DNA of 64,000 bases from Saururus chinensis (Eukaryota; Streptophyta; Magnoliopsida; Piperales; Saururaceae): contig CP141143.1 of assembly GCA_035235625.1 (NCBI GenBank), positions 1,904,501-1,968,500 of the forward strand, written 5' to 3'. Position 1 is the stretch's first letter; the number at the start of each line of letters is the position of its first letter. Positions 23,606 to 35,299 of the stretch are shown one piece after another. The notes under the pieces are model-generated. The model was not told where the DNA came from. It saw nothing but the letters and a program-made list of their open reading frames with translations, and made no database searches. The translations under genes were made by a program, and so were the position numbers.

Positions 23606-26590
23606 GCCGATCTTTGGGACACGTTGGGCGGTTCGCTGGTTGATTGAGATCATTTTTCAATCGAAGAGGCGGAGAAAGAGAGAGGGCAATAAGGTAATTG
23701 AAGAGAATGTGGTATCTTTTCAGCCGCTTTCAAGGCCCAATGCAGTGGGGCCCAGTGGACACATGCTCCGTCCGTGGGTATGTCGGACAGCCGTATGCTT
23801 GTTCCGTATACGGCCTTTTTACTATTATCGATGAGCTATGACCCCAGTGAGTACAGTTAAAAAAATTAAACTAAGAAAAACGAGAAACCCCGTGCCCTGA
23901 ATCCTGTGTGTAGTAGGTGCTCAGAGTTTGGAGCCGTCAGATTATATGCACCTTACGATGATCTGACGGCTGTAACCCCTGATCAAGAACTGGACACGTA
24001 TGTGTAATCACTGCTATTATTTGCTCTAAAACTAAATAAACAGTCACGGTGTTAAAGAAGTGACTTGCGAAGGAGCCCTTTGTTGTCGTCACGTACAGGA
24101 ATATTCCTGTGCTCATCATGGACAAACCCCCAAAATTACCAGAGTTTTCAGCGGAAATCCTGTCACTCCTGCTTGTTCTCTTGCTATGCTTACACAAGGA
24201 AGGAAACGAAAGAACATCTAAACAGACATGGATAGATATTAGTAACATGCTCAAGACCTCATGATGTAAAACTTAATAATCTTGATTAAGCTTCAGCTCC
24301 AAGTACGTATGCGTTTTTACTATCTTACTAGTGCATTTTAATTTTTAACCATTCGTCAAATGTCTTGGCTCGGTCTCTGTGGAGTTTACCTGGCTGGTGA
24401 TGGATTGTCACATCCAGGTCGGGCCTGACAAATTAATGATCACGAAGAAAATGAATGTGCCTCGGTCTGATCGAGGTTAGTTGGAGGCTCCATAGTGGGC
24501 TCCCCCCTCCCCAGTTCCCCCCACTCCATGTTGGCGCCTGGCTCCTCTTTCTTGCGGTCATTTCCCTGGCCACGGCACACAGCCAATCCATACAATACGA
24601 ATACATAGGGGTCGCCCCCCTTTTCGATCCCTAAGTTTCGGACGAGTAGTACTTGCGTATAAGAGTTTTTCATGTTGCTGTTAGATAATGATGAGCTTAG
24701 TGTAAGTTAAATAGGATATTATTTGATATTAAGATCCATGCATGATGTATATTACTCGTATTAATGTGCTAATATATGCACTGTCATTTCGTAGGTAAAA
24801 AATTATCAATCTCATATGTAAAAAACTCGTAAATAAAAATTCCTATGTATAATTTATGCTAGGCTCATTATTGGTGCCATGCAATGAGTTTAAAATAAGT
24901 CCCCAGGTAGGTACGTGGTGGTAAAAACCGGCTCCCCTGAGGCTTATTTGAGGTTCATTTTAGGCGCCATGTGGGTGCATTTAAATATTCACCCCCCAGT
25001 CCAGTCCAATCCCCCACCCTACATTTATTAACAAATCGAGAGCTTGCTCAAGATGAGTCACAATGGTACATGTTATATCCAGACAAAAGCTTGCTATCTT
25101 TCGTCAGTTTATTCCCCTTTTTCTTTGTCCACCGGCTCGCCTGTTAATTCGGGAAGTATCTTCACACCGTGGCTCAATAATAAAACCTGCTATAACTGAA
25201 CAACTCTGTTCTCCAAGCATATCTTTGATCTGATCGCATCTGGCTTAACTTTAACGTGAACAAATACTTGTTCATCGATCACTGTACCAACAAAATTCAT
25301 CATCGATCGGATCCTATCTGGAACTACAGTCCTGATTGGATGTCAGGAAAGGGAAAAAATATCTTCTATTCATGGACATATAACATGTTACGTGGGTTGT
25401 GGTCAGTGTTCGTTACTGGCTAATAATTTGTCCGTCCACGTTTTATTTACGGACAAGGTCTATTTTTTTTGTAAATATGACTATTATCGATAAATATAGT
25501 TTCTAATGCAATTAGATAAAGGTTAAAGCACTTAGAGATAACAAGAGAGGTGTTGACGTTTAAGTTAAATAAGACAACTAGGGTGAGAATCTCTCGATTA
25601 AATAATTTATATTTATATATATCTTTTTTTATTTATACTATTATTATTAAATAAATTAGCTCATATTAAAAAATAAAATAAAGCTATTAATGTGGGACAA
25701 AAGGAATAGTTACTAAATAACTTTAAAAAATAACTCAAATATAACATCAACATAACTATATTTAAATTGTTAAGGATTTAAAAATAAGAAAATATACTTA
25801 AAAATAATTATAGATAAACAAAAAACATCTTATATACAAGAATGCACATTATATTTATAAGTTAACTGAACCTCAAATAAATGGTTGGAGTCTTAGTCTA
25901 TGATCATATCCAAAAGTTAGTAGACAAAAGAATTTAATTGGACATGCCCACGAACACCCCCACCACAACATTCTAGTTATAGTAATTACATGTAAGATGA
26001 GAAGTAAGTCAGCTCATCCCACCTATATATAATTGGTGGCTATCTATCAAGTTGGGGGGTAGGCTTGGTAAAAAAATGTAGCAAACTTTTTTATTTTACA
26101 ACACCATTTGTTCACCCATTCATCATAATTTACAATGAACTTATGGAGAAAGCAACAAATAATCCATTATTTTTTCCCTAGCCAATCAATCGACTTGCAT
26201 GGTGAGGGTGTTTGTGTTGGCTCCTAGCTTATCTCCATGGCCCAAGAATTAGTAGCATAGTTGGAGCTAAGGTGGGGCAACCTGGGCTAATTACCCCACC
26301 TCAGCTTGTGAAAACTTTTATACTATACATAGATAGATTGTATATTGGTAATCTCCCCAACACACAAAGCTAGCTATCTAAGAACAAGTTAAAAATACTA
26401 TTAGGTGCACCGTACAAAATAACCTTTGATAACTTTCTACCGGAGCTAAACTAAGATACCAAGTTAATTTTATATAAAAGTCTATAAACAACATTAATAA
26501 CTTCATATGTATTTATAACATTGTATGCTTATTTAATTTTTTACTTGGCTTTTCTGTTATTATTGAGAAACCTTATTCAAATTCTTCTTT
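23606..26590. other. Intergenic DNA without a supported gene
   Basis: No gene could be supported. Around 25685-25710 the sequence AGCTATTAATGTGGGAC, read in reverse, resembles a Stowaway-type MITE end, but its partner end is unclear. Short ORFs at 23.6-24.7 kb show no recognisable domain. Confidence 0.45.
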
Positions 26591-28133
26591 CTATATATAT
26601 ATATATAAAAGAAAAAGTTAGCCTAAGCATATGCTGAGGTTTTTTTTCTACGCATACCCCTTTTTGGCCGTTAGATCAAAATATAATCATCGCACTGCCT
26701 AACCCCATTTAACTCATTCTACCTCGTGCCCCTTCCCATTTTGGATGCCCTACCACCCCATCGCTCCGCCTTCCCATTGGAGCGACCCCTCACCGCCTTG
26801 AACTCCCTTCTCCCCGCCTTGGACAACTCCTTGCCGCCCCGATCGCTCCGCCCTCCACCCCCTCATTTCTCTGTTCTCGACGCATCATTCCACCTTCGAA
26901 GCCAGAGATATCTCCGTTCTCGGCCCCGCCGTGCACCACCCTCAGGCCCATCTCATCTCTCCACCCTTGATCCTGCATCTGTTCGCCCTCAGCCTTGACG
27001 CAACACTCCGCCATCAAACCCTCCTCCATCCACTCTCGACGCCGCCGTGCTCCCTCTCGTCTATCTCCTTCCAGCGAGCGGGATCTCCTCCTGATTGTAT
27101 CCCCCTGCCTCCAGTCCCTCACTCTCACGATTCACTTCCTCTTTCTTATGGGTGGCGCAGGTCTCACCTCCGGTCACTCGTCACCGAGCATTTCCCCATC
27201 AACAAGCTCGCATACGACTTTCCATTGCACTACCGCCGACCCAGTCTCGCGTCTGTTTCCGCATCGAATAGTTTGCTACCAAGCTTTCAATCTCCAAATA
27301 GGCTAACCGGTGACCCTCCACTATCTTTGACGGTTTTTCCTTTACCCTTCTCTACTTCCTGGTAATTGCTTTCATTTGAGTTCTGTCCACATCTCCTTTT
27401 CCCCTCTCCCTGCCTCTTCCTAAAGCCGGCCAACAAAACATAAAATGGGGTTTTCCTCAGAACACTTTAGGCAAAAGAAAAAGTGTTTTTTTTTTCTTGC
27501 ATGCTGTTTCAGTGATCTATAAGTTAATTTTTTTTTTGCCAAATGTTGTTTGATGAATGCTTTCTGCTTACCAATGAGACTCTACTTACCAATGAGATGT
27601 TTGATAGAATGACTTGTTGCTTTCGTTGATGATATTAGGATTAATACTTGTGCATTTTATTTTTTCTATGGAGAATGCATTAATCTAAATAATGTGATTG
27701 TTACTCATTTGGTTTCATCATAGGCAAATTCTTTTACTTTCTGATTTTATGTCTTCTAGATTTTGTTGGTTTATTTATTAAATTTAGTATCATTGGCTAT
27801 TGAGTTATACCCTGTGATTTGAAGTGGATTAGGTTAATTCCGGTAAATGAGTGATTTTTTGTTATATGTTTACCTCGTTGATGAAAGACCTATGATTGTT
27901 TTTATCAAAAAATTTCATTTTTTGGTTATTTTTTGGCAATTTTTGATGAGCTTTTGATTTTTATGTGTTCTTATGATTATCAGACCCAAACTGTCCAAGT
28001 TGGGCACATATCTTATCTGGCGAGCGAGAGGGAGATTAAGGATTTTTTCTCGTTTTATTGACAATGCATGTAATCTATATGTGAGTCTGCATTAACATGC
28101 TAATGTTTCTCATTGGAAGTTTTTGGCAATTAG

Positions 28134-28755
28134 GTTGTTCATCCAGTGCATGACCAAACGTTCTATCTGAATTTGGAGAACAAAAAAAAGCTGAAAGAAG
28201 AATTTGGTTGGTGATTTTCATCTGTGTTATTGCATATCAATATATGAGCATTTTGAATTTTTACTGAATCATTTAGCTCAATTTCTTTTCCTTTTTCAGG
28301 AATTGAACTGTGGACATTTGAGCAAAAACTTGGAGAGGCTGTATTTATTCCTGCCAGTTGCCCTCATCAAGTTAGAAACCTAAAAGTACGTTATGTCGAA
28401 TATTTTTCTTGAGCTGATTTCTTTTGGGATTCTTGCTTTTAACATATTTTCTATGGATTTCTCAGTCATGCAGCAAAGTTGTGCTTGATTTCGTCTCACC
28501 TGAAAACATTTTTGAATGTGTCCGCTTGACTGACAAATTTAGGCAACTTCCAAGGAATCACCAGATAAATGAGGATAAATTGGAGGTATGCAATATTTTC
28601 TATATATTTTTTTTGTTAAAAGGTTTGTTCTATGCATCTATTTGCTAAATTAATATGGAATAAAGTTGCTGTTGTTGGCACAGGTAAAGAAGATGACCAT
28701 TTATGCCATAAACCAAGTGATTGAAGACTTAGAGAATCTGATGTTTCACTCAAAC
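28134..28755 (+). pseudogene. Captured fragment of a KDM3/JMJ25-type JmjC histone demethylase
   Basis: Four exons, 28134-28206, 28300-28385, 28466-28585 and 28684-28755, join in frame through proper GT-AG introns and give 117 residues without a stop. The translation matches the C-terminal half of the plant JMJ25/IBM1 JmjC domain: [44 protein letters not shown] and KLEVKKMTIYAINQV. In this family JmjC enzymes remove methyl groups from H3K9 using Fe(II) and 2-oxoglutarate. The His of CPHQVRNL is the last Fe ligand, but the upstream His-x-Asp pair is absent, so the fragment cannot be a working demethylase alone. It sits inside the large MULE on the strand opposite to the transposase, which suggests capture with introns retained. 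A degraded upstream piece may exist near 27985-28055. Confidence 0.85.
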
Positions 28756-28929
28756 GTAAGCAATAAATGCCTTGATGGATCACTGTGAAGTATTACTTTC
28801 TGATATTTATGGTTTTACATTACTGATACTTCTATTAGTAGTTGTAATATGTTATTTTAGTATTTTCTCTAATAGACGGTAGTAGTATTTTTTTCTATTC
28901 CCTGCTGCACTTTGGGATTTATTTTCTTA

Positions 28930-29160
28930 TCTAATTTTGGGTGATGAATCCCCAGGGTTGTGTATTCTCTTTATCGACTTCATTGCGGCATCGCCTTCCC
29001 TTGGTTCCAGCGAGAGGTCATATGCTTCGGGCATTTTCTTGGTGGTCTCATAGGTTTAGGGCTGATGGTGTTTCTTCCATGCGCGAAGATTGTGTGGCTT
29101 GGCAGTGTTCTCTTGGGCAACGATTCCTTGAAAAAAGAGACTAATTTCAATAAGAACTAA
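28930..29160 (+). other. GC-richer segment of unknown origin inside the large element
   Basis: After an acceptor-like CCCCAG at 28951-28956 a GC-richer stretch is open in two overlapping frames up to about 29157. I recognise no domain. It may be another captured exon following the JmjC fragment, or part of the element itself. Confidence 0.3.
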
Positions 29161-29745
29161 AATGTCCTATGTGAACACATGTTCTACTTCTCGCTTGAAT
29201 CTTTGTAGTACTTGAAAATTTTAATAAATAGCTTGTAGGTTGTTATTCTTCAGGTTCTGTCGACATGTAGGTTTTTGTTAATTGTTGTAAACATTTGTAA
29301 ATACATGTGTTCTCCATGGTTTGATAATCCATATTGTTTGTATATAATCAGAGGTATCTCTCTTTTGTGTGAAATTTCTATCCTCTTTTGAATGATGAAG
29401 ACAAACCAATAGTTATTGGAGAGACAATATTTGTCCTTATAGGTAGCATTGCGTTCTCAACATGGAAATTATTGCAGTTGTAACCCAAAATTTTGTCAAG
29501 GCCTCAAATTTTGAGTTTGTGCATGGATATGGCCCCTGGGCATCTCCATATAGCTATGGTCTTATTGTCAGAGCTCTGGCTGTGTTCTTGAATCCAGTGT
29601 TTTAAAAACTGGCCCGGAGGCTGACCCGGATTGGTCGCCAGGCCGGGTTGACTTGGTTCAACCGCGGGTTAATCTGGGTTGACCTGTTTTAATATTTAAT
29701 AGATTAAATACTATATTTAGTAAAACCATACACATGACATTTACG

Positions 29746-29803
29746 TAACTCAGCTGGTAAAAGGCGGGGACGCAATAATATTTACGACCTGGGTTCGAAT
29801 CGC
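29746..29803 (+). other. tRNA-like module 1 (A box and B box) inside the hAT element
   Basis: TAACTCAGCTGGTAAAAGG resembles the D-arm/A box of plant tRNAs (TAGCTCAGTTGGTAGAGC), and GGTTCGAATCG 46 bp further resembles a B box. No acceptor stem is obvious, so this is not a tRNA gene. It looks like a tRNA-derived internal Pol III promoter, as in SINE heads. Confidence 0.5.
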
Positions 29804-29888
29804 GGGTTGAACAATTTTTTTTTCTGGTATGTTATACAGTCAATATTTAAATAATATGGTTAAAAACATGTTTACAACTAATAAAACA

Positions 29889-29942
29889 TAGCCCAGTGGT
29901 CAAAATGCGTGCAATAGTTACTATTTCGTGAGTTCGAATCCC
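29889..29942 (+). other. tRNA-like module 2 (A box and B box) inside the hAT element
   Basis: TAGCCCAGTGGTCAAAATG is a good A-box match and AGTTCGAATCCC a good B-box match about 40 bp downstream, in the same orientation as module 1. There is no clear acceptor stem. Two such modules in tandem within one short DNA element are unusual. Confidence 0.55.
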
Positions 29943-30769
29943 ATCCTCCCCCAAAATTTTTTCCACTTTAAGCAACCTGGATAAAATAATGACCCGGCCC
30001 GGAATATGGTCCGGGTCCGGTTGAACCCGGTCCGACCGGCCGGGCCGGGCCGGGTTTTAAAACAGTGCTTGAATCTAGTTTGGTTGTCCTGTAAGGTCAA
30101 TGAGAGGAAACATATCCTAATGCATAGGGAGAGAATGTATTTGCCTAAGGTTTGGGTAGAATTCCTTTTGAGATTAAAATGCCTCTTGCAGTTGACATTT
30201 CCGCATTGCAAAATTCATGCTCCTACGTACAGATTTTAAACAAGGCATGCTCCATTTTGGGTCCAATAAGGTCGAATGTGAATCTGCTGGGGAGGGTCTT
30301 TCGCTCAGCACTGATTGGCCACCAATGGGTGCCTTCCACGTCACAAAGACCAGCATCAGCACAGAGACGTTCAAATTGGATGACAGTTCGGTTCACGGCA
30401 ACACGGAACCGGGAATTGGGTCACGTTTAAATTAATAGACACAGAATTGGGAACCCAGTTTTCTAACAAAGACGAAACTAGAACAGAGAAAATCTGCCGG
30501 CCGTACAGAAGACGCAAATCAGAACAATTCAGAAAAACCCTGGACTTTTTTCCCGCCTTCGTACTTCCTCCTCATCGACCGTCGCCACCGGAACCGTCCA
30601 CCGTAGTGCCTCCCTTTTGATCGATCATGAACAAGAGCCGCCGGAACCGGACTTATCGCATAGATCGAAGCCCAGCAAGATACTCATTCATCTGTTTCCG
30701 GCACCCATTGCACTCCACCTCAATGTGAGTCATCCTCTGGTTGTCCACCTCCTCTTTGTTCCTGAAGCT

Positions 30770-30976
30770 CTTGCAGTGATATTGCTGCTGTAAAATTGCT
30801 GCAACGTTGCAGCAATATCGCTGCAACGTTGTAGCATTATCACTGCAATGTTGCACTGATATTACTGCAATGTTGCAGTGATATTGCTGTAGTAAAATTG
30901 TTGCAGTAAAATTGCTGCAACGTTGCAGTGTTAATGCTGCAAAGTTGCGGCGTTGCCCGATAACGTTGCAGCGATT
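30770..30976. repeat. Degenerate ~20-bp minisatellite with palindromic CAACGTTG core
   Basis: About ten imperfect units of the form ATTGCTGCAACGTTGCAGTG follow one another, several missing the middle. The core is self-complementary, so single strands could form hairpins. It lies inside the 1.5-kb MULE. Confidence 0.75.
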
Positions 30977-31570
30977 ATAACGGTCATGGTCATGGACGTG
31001 GACATGGTCAAACTGTTTGCGTTTTTTTTTATGTATTTTTTTTTGCTTAGTTTATAGTATTTATTTTGGATCTTATAATAAAAAATACTCCCCCCCCCCC
31101 CTCTCTCTTGAATCTGAGTGAGGACTTCATTCTCCAACTCGATTAATTATGTCTGTCACTCTAACCTTAAAACAACACCATTGCGAGATCAGTCCAGCTA
31201 ACCACAACTATCAGATCTACAATATCCCTTCTCTGCCATATTCTTAAGCAAACAAGACGCTGATAAGACATTTTTATGCAATCCATAGCAAACAGTAACT
31301 GTAATGGTTAGTTGATTACTGTTCTTTACAACACTTATTGTATGTGAACAAGTTGAGCTCAGGAATTGCAAAAAATAGAGGATACACACTGTTCATTTTA
31401 GCACTGATTAGTTAATCCACACTATTAATTGTGCGCTAGAGCATATCACCAAAAAAAAAATGGTCAAGCAAATGCTATTAGCCCAATAGAACAGGTGACG
31501 AGCATGCCTCCCAACCAGAGTTGTGTATTCTCTGGTAACAACCTCCTTTCTGCCCTTTCCCTTCTCAACC

Positions 31571-31673
31571 ATTTTTGCTGCTCCACACAAATGAGCTCTC
31601 AGAACCATTTTTGCTGCACCACACAAATGTGCTCTCAGAACCATTTGTTGCTGCTCCACACAAATGTACTCGC
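31571..31673. repeat. 36-bp tandem repeat, 2.8 units
   Basis: Units begin at 31571, 31607 and 31643 and share TTGCTGC(T/A)CCACACAAATG followed by a CTCTCAGAACC segment. They lie next to the inner border of the right TIR of the MULE at 30274-31800. Confidence 0.85.
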
Positions 31674-31830
31674 CGTGACCCAAATGCCATCCATTAATTT
31701 GAGCGTCTCTGTGAATCTGCTGGTCTTTGTGACGTGGAAGGCACCCATTGGTGGCCAATCGGTGCTAAGCGGAAAGACCCTCCCTAGCAGATTCACGTTC
31801 AATAAGGTCTTGTTAAGGCCAATGTGACTT

Positions 31831-31938
31831 TGCTTGACGTCCCTTATAATTGGAGTTCTATAAAGGAATAATGGATGAGTGTTTTGCTTGACGTCCCTTA
31901 TAATTGGAGTTCTATAAAGGAATCATGGATGAGTGTTT
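31831..31938. repeat. 54-bp tandem duplication
   Basis: Two units start at 31831 and 31885 with TGCTTGACGTCCCTTATAAT and differ at one or two bases. They begin about 20 bp outside the target duplication of the nested MULE. The near identity indicates a recent duplication. Confidence 0.85.
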
Positions 31939-32978
31939 CTTTCCTGACATATTTTTACATTATTTTCCCTTCTAAATGAATAGAGATGTGCATCCAGCTA
32001 AATTTTGAAGCAAGGGAATCATATTTTATGAACATTATTGTGCTTCCTTGCTAGTACTACGTGACATTAAACTGGTAAAAATTGCTTATGATGGAATTCC
32101 TTCTCACCATCATAGTTACTCACCCTGCTCCTCTTGCGTGTCATTGTATTCGGTTCTCACGTGATGTTCATAACAAAAAAAATCAGGAACAAATCTAACA
32201 AAGTGCATAACATCATTCAAGTTCCAGACAACATAATTCAAGTTTTTTACAACAAATCCAACAAATGTCCCAAAAAGCTCCTGACAACATTCCCAATTGC
32301 CAAATCTAACAAAGTGCCTACGCAAAATTAAATTTCCTGCATAACATAATTTAAGTCACTGACCAACATAGCTCCTAACAACATATCCAAAATTCAAGTT
32401 CACATACATACAAGACAATTGACTTTATTTTTTGAGTTCATACAGAAAATTATCAAATCAAAGCAAAAGACTAAAGTACGAAACTATGATTCCATTCCAC
32501 TTGCTTGCGGCTGACTCATCATATACAAACTGCTTTGGAAGCTTCTTCCAAGATTATGTGATTTCCTAAGGTTTTGATAACAATCATTAAAATTCAACCC
32601 GGCTGCATGGCTTCTTGTACCTATGTCATTTAAGAGCAATGGTTATGATTAAAAAAACATTGGGAGATTTCCCACAACTATGTAAAAGTTCCACAAGGTT
32701 TTAAACTTGGCAAACTTAGTTATGAAGAAAACAACCATTAAAGATAAGGAGGTTAAATTTCATCTTCACTCAAGTCATCACTACATTCATCACTTAGATG
32801 TGACTGAGATACTTTTGATGGCTCTCCTTGGGTTACTTGAGAGTTATTATCCTGCATTGACAGACACTAAAGTAGTTCATAACAATAATTTACACTAAAC
32901 AAACATGAATAATATTTTGTTCAAGTCAAAAGTTTGTACCTTTTGTATTGGACATGTTGTCATGTAGTGGCCTAATCC

Positions 32979-35163
32979 TTAACATATGCTGCATTTTCTC
33001 TTCTTTGTTTGGGACAATAGGTTTACTTCAACACTTGATTTTATTCTCTCAGATCGTCGTAGGCGTCCCTTTGTTTTCATCTTAGGTGGATCCCGAACAA
33101 TGACTTGTGGTATCTCCATGTTTGCATTTGAATCAGCATGACTTGGGGCAGTTGCATCAGTCTTTTCTAATGGGCTAGTAGATAATAATGTCATGTTTCC
33201 TAATTCATCACAAAGACTCTTCAACAGAGGCATGGCATGATTCCAATGCTCAGGGGAATCTGATCCCATATCTCCAATCTTAAATAAAAGAGTCAGAAGA
33301 CAATATAACATATAGGGCGTCATTGTGGATGTGCTAACTCTTAAGTCATTTTCATTTTTCAAACTTGCAGATGATGAATATCTGGCACTAATTGTCCAAC
33401 GAAACAATATATACTTGTCTGGGATCATATCCAACTGTTTTTTATAAAAAATTCTTAATATGTGCCTACATAGAATGCCCTCGGATTCAAATTTTTTACA
33501 ACTGCAACTTGTAGAAATTTTAGGTACATCCTGAAATGACACAATGCAAGATCTGACACCATCTATATTCTTCTTCACCTCATATATACTGGCATGGCCT
33601 TCACATTTGATCTTAGTGCACTTATAACGTATTCCTTGTGTCAACTCATCCTGAAAAGCAAGAAACATTTTCCTTGTGTACACTCTACGAGCATGTTCCT
33701 CAATTGGAAGACCCAACATTAAATTTGGCTTGGTGTTCAATGTTTTGTGGTATTCAGCCGCTTCGCTTTCGCCGAGAAATAAGTGCCTTATCATATTGAT
33801 TCACAAATTCACTCAAAGGAGTTTGTGCAGTAACAAAACCATCAAAAAATGCATTTATGCTCTCACTTCTTTGACTTGAAGTCATTCCGGCAAAGAAATA
33901 ATCTTTAAGATAAGCTTGGATCCAATGGTAACGATCATTGTACATGTTTGCCAACCAACACTTCTCACTAATATCATACTTTTCCCTCAATGTCAACCAC
34001 TGACTTTCGCATTCTTCAATTGTCTCACTGTGAACCCATTTCTCATAATCATGATTAAACTCAGGATATTGTGCCATTAAATGACTTAGATGGATCATTG
34101 CATTCTTCCCTATGTGCCATGAACAAAATCTATGGTGTGTGTTAGGAAAAACATTTGCAATAGCTTTTCTCATTGCCAAATCTTGGTCTGTTATGATACC
34201 TTGTGGTGCCTTCCCCTGCATGCACTCCAACCATGTTTCAAAAAGCCATGTGAAAGTATCCTCTGTTTCATCTGCAAGAAGGGCACACCCAAAAAGAGTA
34301 GATTGTCGGTGGTGATTAACACCAACAAAAGGCGCAAAAGGCATATTGAAAGCATTCATCCTATAGGTCACATCAAAAACAACAATGTCACCACAATCTT
34401 CATATGCCAATCTTGATCTATAATCAGCCCAAAACACATTTCTGACCTCATCCTTTCCATCTTTCACCACCCTAAAAAAAAACTCATTTTCAATACCCAA
34501 CTTCCTTTGGAAATATTCAATAACCCTCATACACTCGTGACCAATATTGTTCTTACGCAAAGTGTAAAGATGGTTTCGACAATCTTGTGGGGTGATAATC
34601 ACATCCTCAACACTACCCATAACATTTAATAACCTTGTAATTCTTGAAGGCTCAACTCCACATTCATGGAATGCACCCATTAGTTGCTTTGAAATTGCTG
34701 GTAGCCTTTTATGAGAACGAATCTTCCCTACTTTCGATGGAGTTGCAAACGCATGAGTATGTATGTCCTGAAATTGCATTATTACCCATCTTCCCTCCTT
34801 GTTTAATCTAATAACCAGATGGGCTTTGCAATTCCATCTGGTATCTGCACAACGTTTAACTTGTTTTCCTGCTTCTCTGGGTTCGTTGGTTCTCTTAGAT
34901 CCTTGTTTCTCACATACAAATATTTTCTTGTAAGGAGCATTGGTTGTACGATTAAGAAATGAAGAATGCTTCCTAGTGCCAAACCCCTTCATTTTTGCAT
35001 AAGCGTTATAAAATGCATATGCCTCATCAATGGAAGAAAACTCCATTCCCACACAAGGGATCATAGTTGTATCAACTTGATCCTGACTCTTACTTGAGCT
35101 AACGGGCTCCACCACCTCATGTTCAATGTCATTTATATCCTGTGAGGACTCTCCACATTCCAT
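32979..35163 (-). pseudogene. FAR1/FRS-type MULE transposase with one frameshift
   Basis: The minus-strand frame from ATG 35163 encodes, in order, an acidic N-terminus, a FAR1 zinc-binding DNA-binding domain (EAYAFYNAYAKMKGFGTRK, later CADTRWNCKAHL), a MULE transposase domain with acidic residues in VVFDVTYRMN and IITDQDLAM and a FCSWHIGKN motif. Near 33775 the frame breaks. The reading continues one base out of register with ESEAAEYH, a SWIM zinc finger (CSCKKFESEGILCRHIL) and the basic C-terminal KTKGRLRRSE to the stop at 32979. The total would be about 728 residues, normal for the family. No intron is needed. Such genes are either MULE transposases or domesticated FAR1-related regulators. 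The flanking inverted ends favour transposase. A single sequencing error could also cause the break. Confidence 0.9.
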
Positions 35164-35299
35164 CTCAATAACAAGATACAAGATGATGTCAACCTTCTCA
35201 AAGGAACAAACAACAATATTATCAAATAATTCAAAACAAGAGAAAAATAATAGAAAATTATGAATGAAAAAAGCACATGAAACGCCACAAACTCCCATC

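Larger units (their letters stand above)
29595..30067. mobile_element. Non-autonomous hAT element with perfect 8-bp target duplication and tRNA-like modules
   Basis: The termini are inverted: CAGTGTTTTAAAAACTGGCC at the left and, read in reverse at the right, CACTGTTTTAAAACCCGGCC. The element is flanked by CTTGAATC on both sides (29587-29594 and 30068-30075). Both subterminal regions are rich in CCCGG/CCGGG motifs. The interior carries two tRNA-like segments in the same orientation (see 29746-29803 and 29889-29942). There is no coding sequence. It is inserted in the 10.2-kb MULE and so is younger. Confidence 0.92.
30274..31800. mobile_element. Non-autonomous MULE with ~110-bp TIRs and perfect 9-bp target duplication
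   Basis: The left TIR (30274 to about 30385) opens GAATGTGAATCTGC, and the right TIR (about 31690-31800) in reverse opens GAACGTGAATCTGC. They remain closely similar for about 110 bp, including GGCCACCAATGGGTGCCTTC. The nonamer AATAAGGTC flanks both ends (30265-30273 and 31801-31809). Long TIRs with a 9-bp duplication define the Mutator superfamily. The interior has no transposase. It contains a GC-rich stretch (30480-30770), a CAACGTTG-type minisatellite and a 36-bp tandem repeat. A short minus-strand open stretch ending near 30653 with CNGCRKQMNEYLAGLRSMR could be an acquired gene piece, but I do not recognise it. It is nested in the 10.2-kb element. Confidence 0.93.

Noticed and set aside
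23568..24673. Short ORFs at 23.6-24.7 kb
   Set aside because: No domain, no splice partners and no conserved motif recognised.
26726..27365. Overlapping Pro/Ser/Leu/Arg-rich ORFs up to 144 codons
   Set aside because: They overlap in several frames on both strands and reflect the C-rich composition of the subterminal zone of the large MULE; no domain or splice context supports them.
29740..29945. Two true tRNA genes
   Set aside because: A and B boxes are present but no acceptor or anticodon stem can be folded by eye, so they are listed only as tRNA-like modules.
30653..30976. CRISPR-like array
   Set aside because: The repeats are degenerate, without unique spacers, and sit inside a plant transposon.
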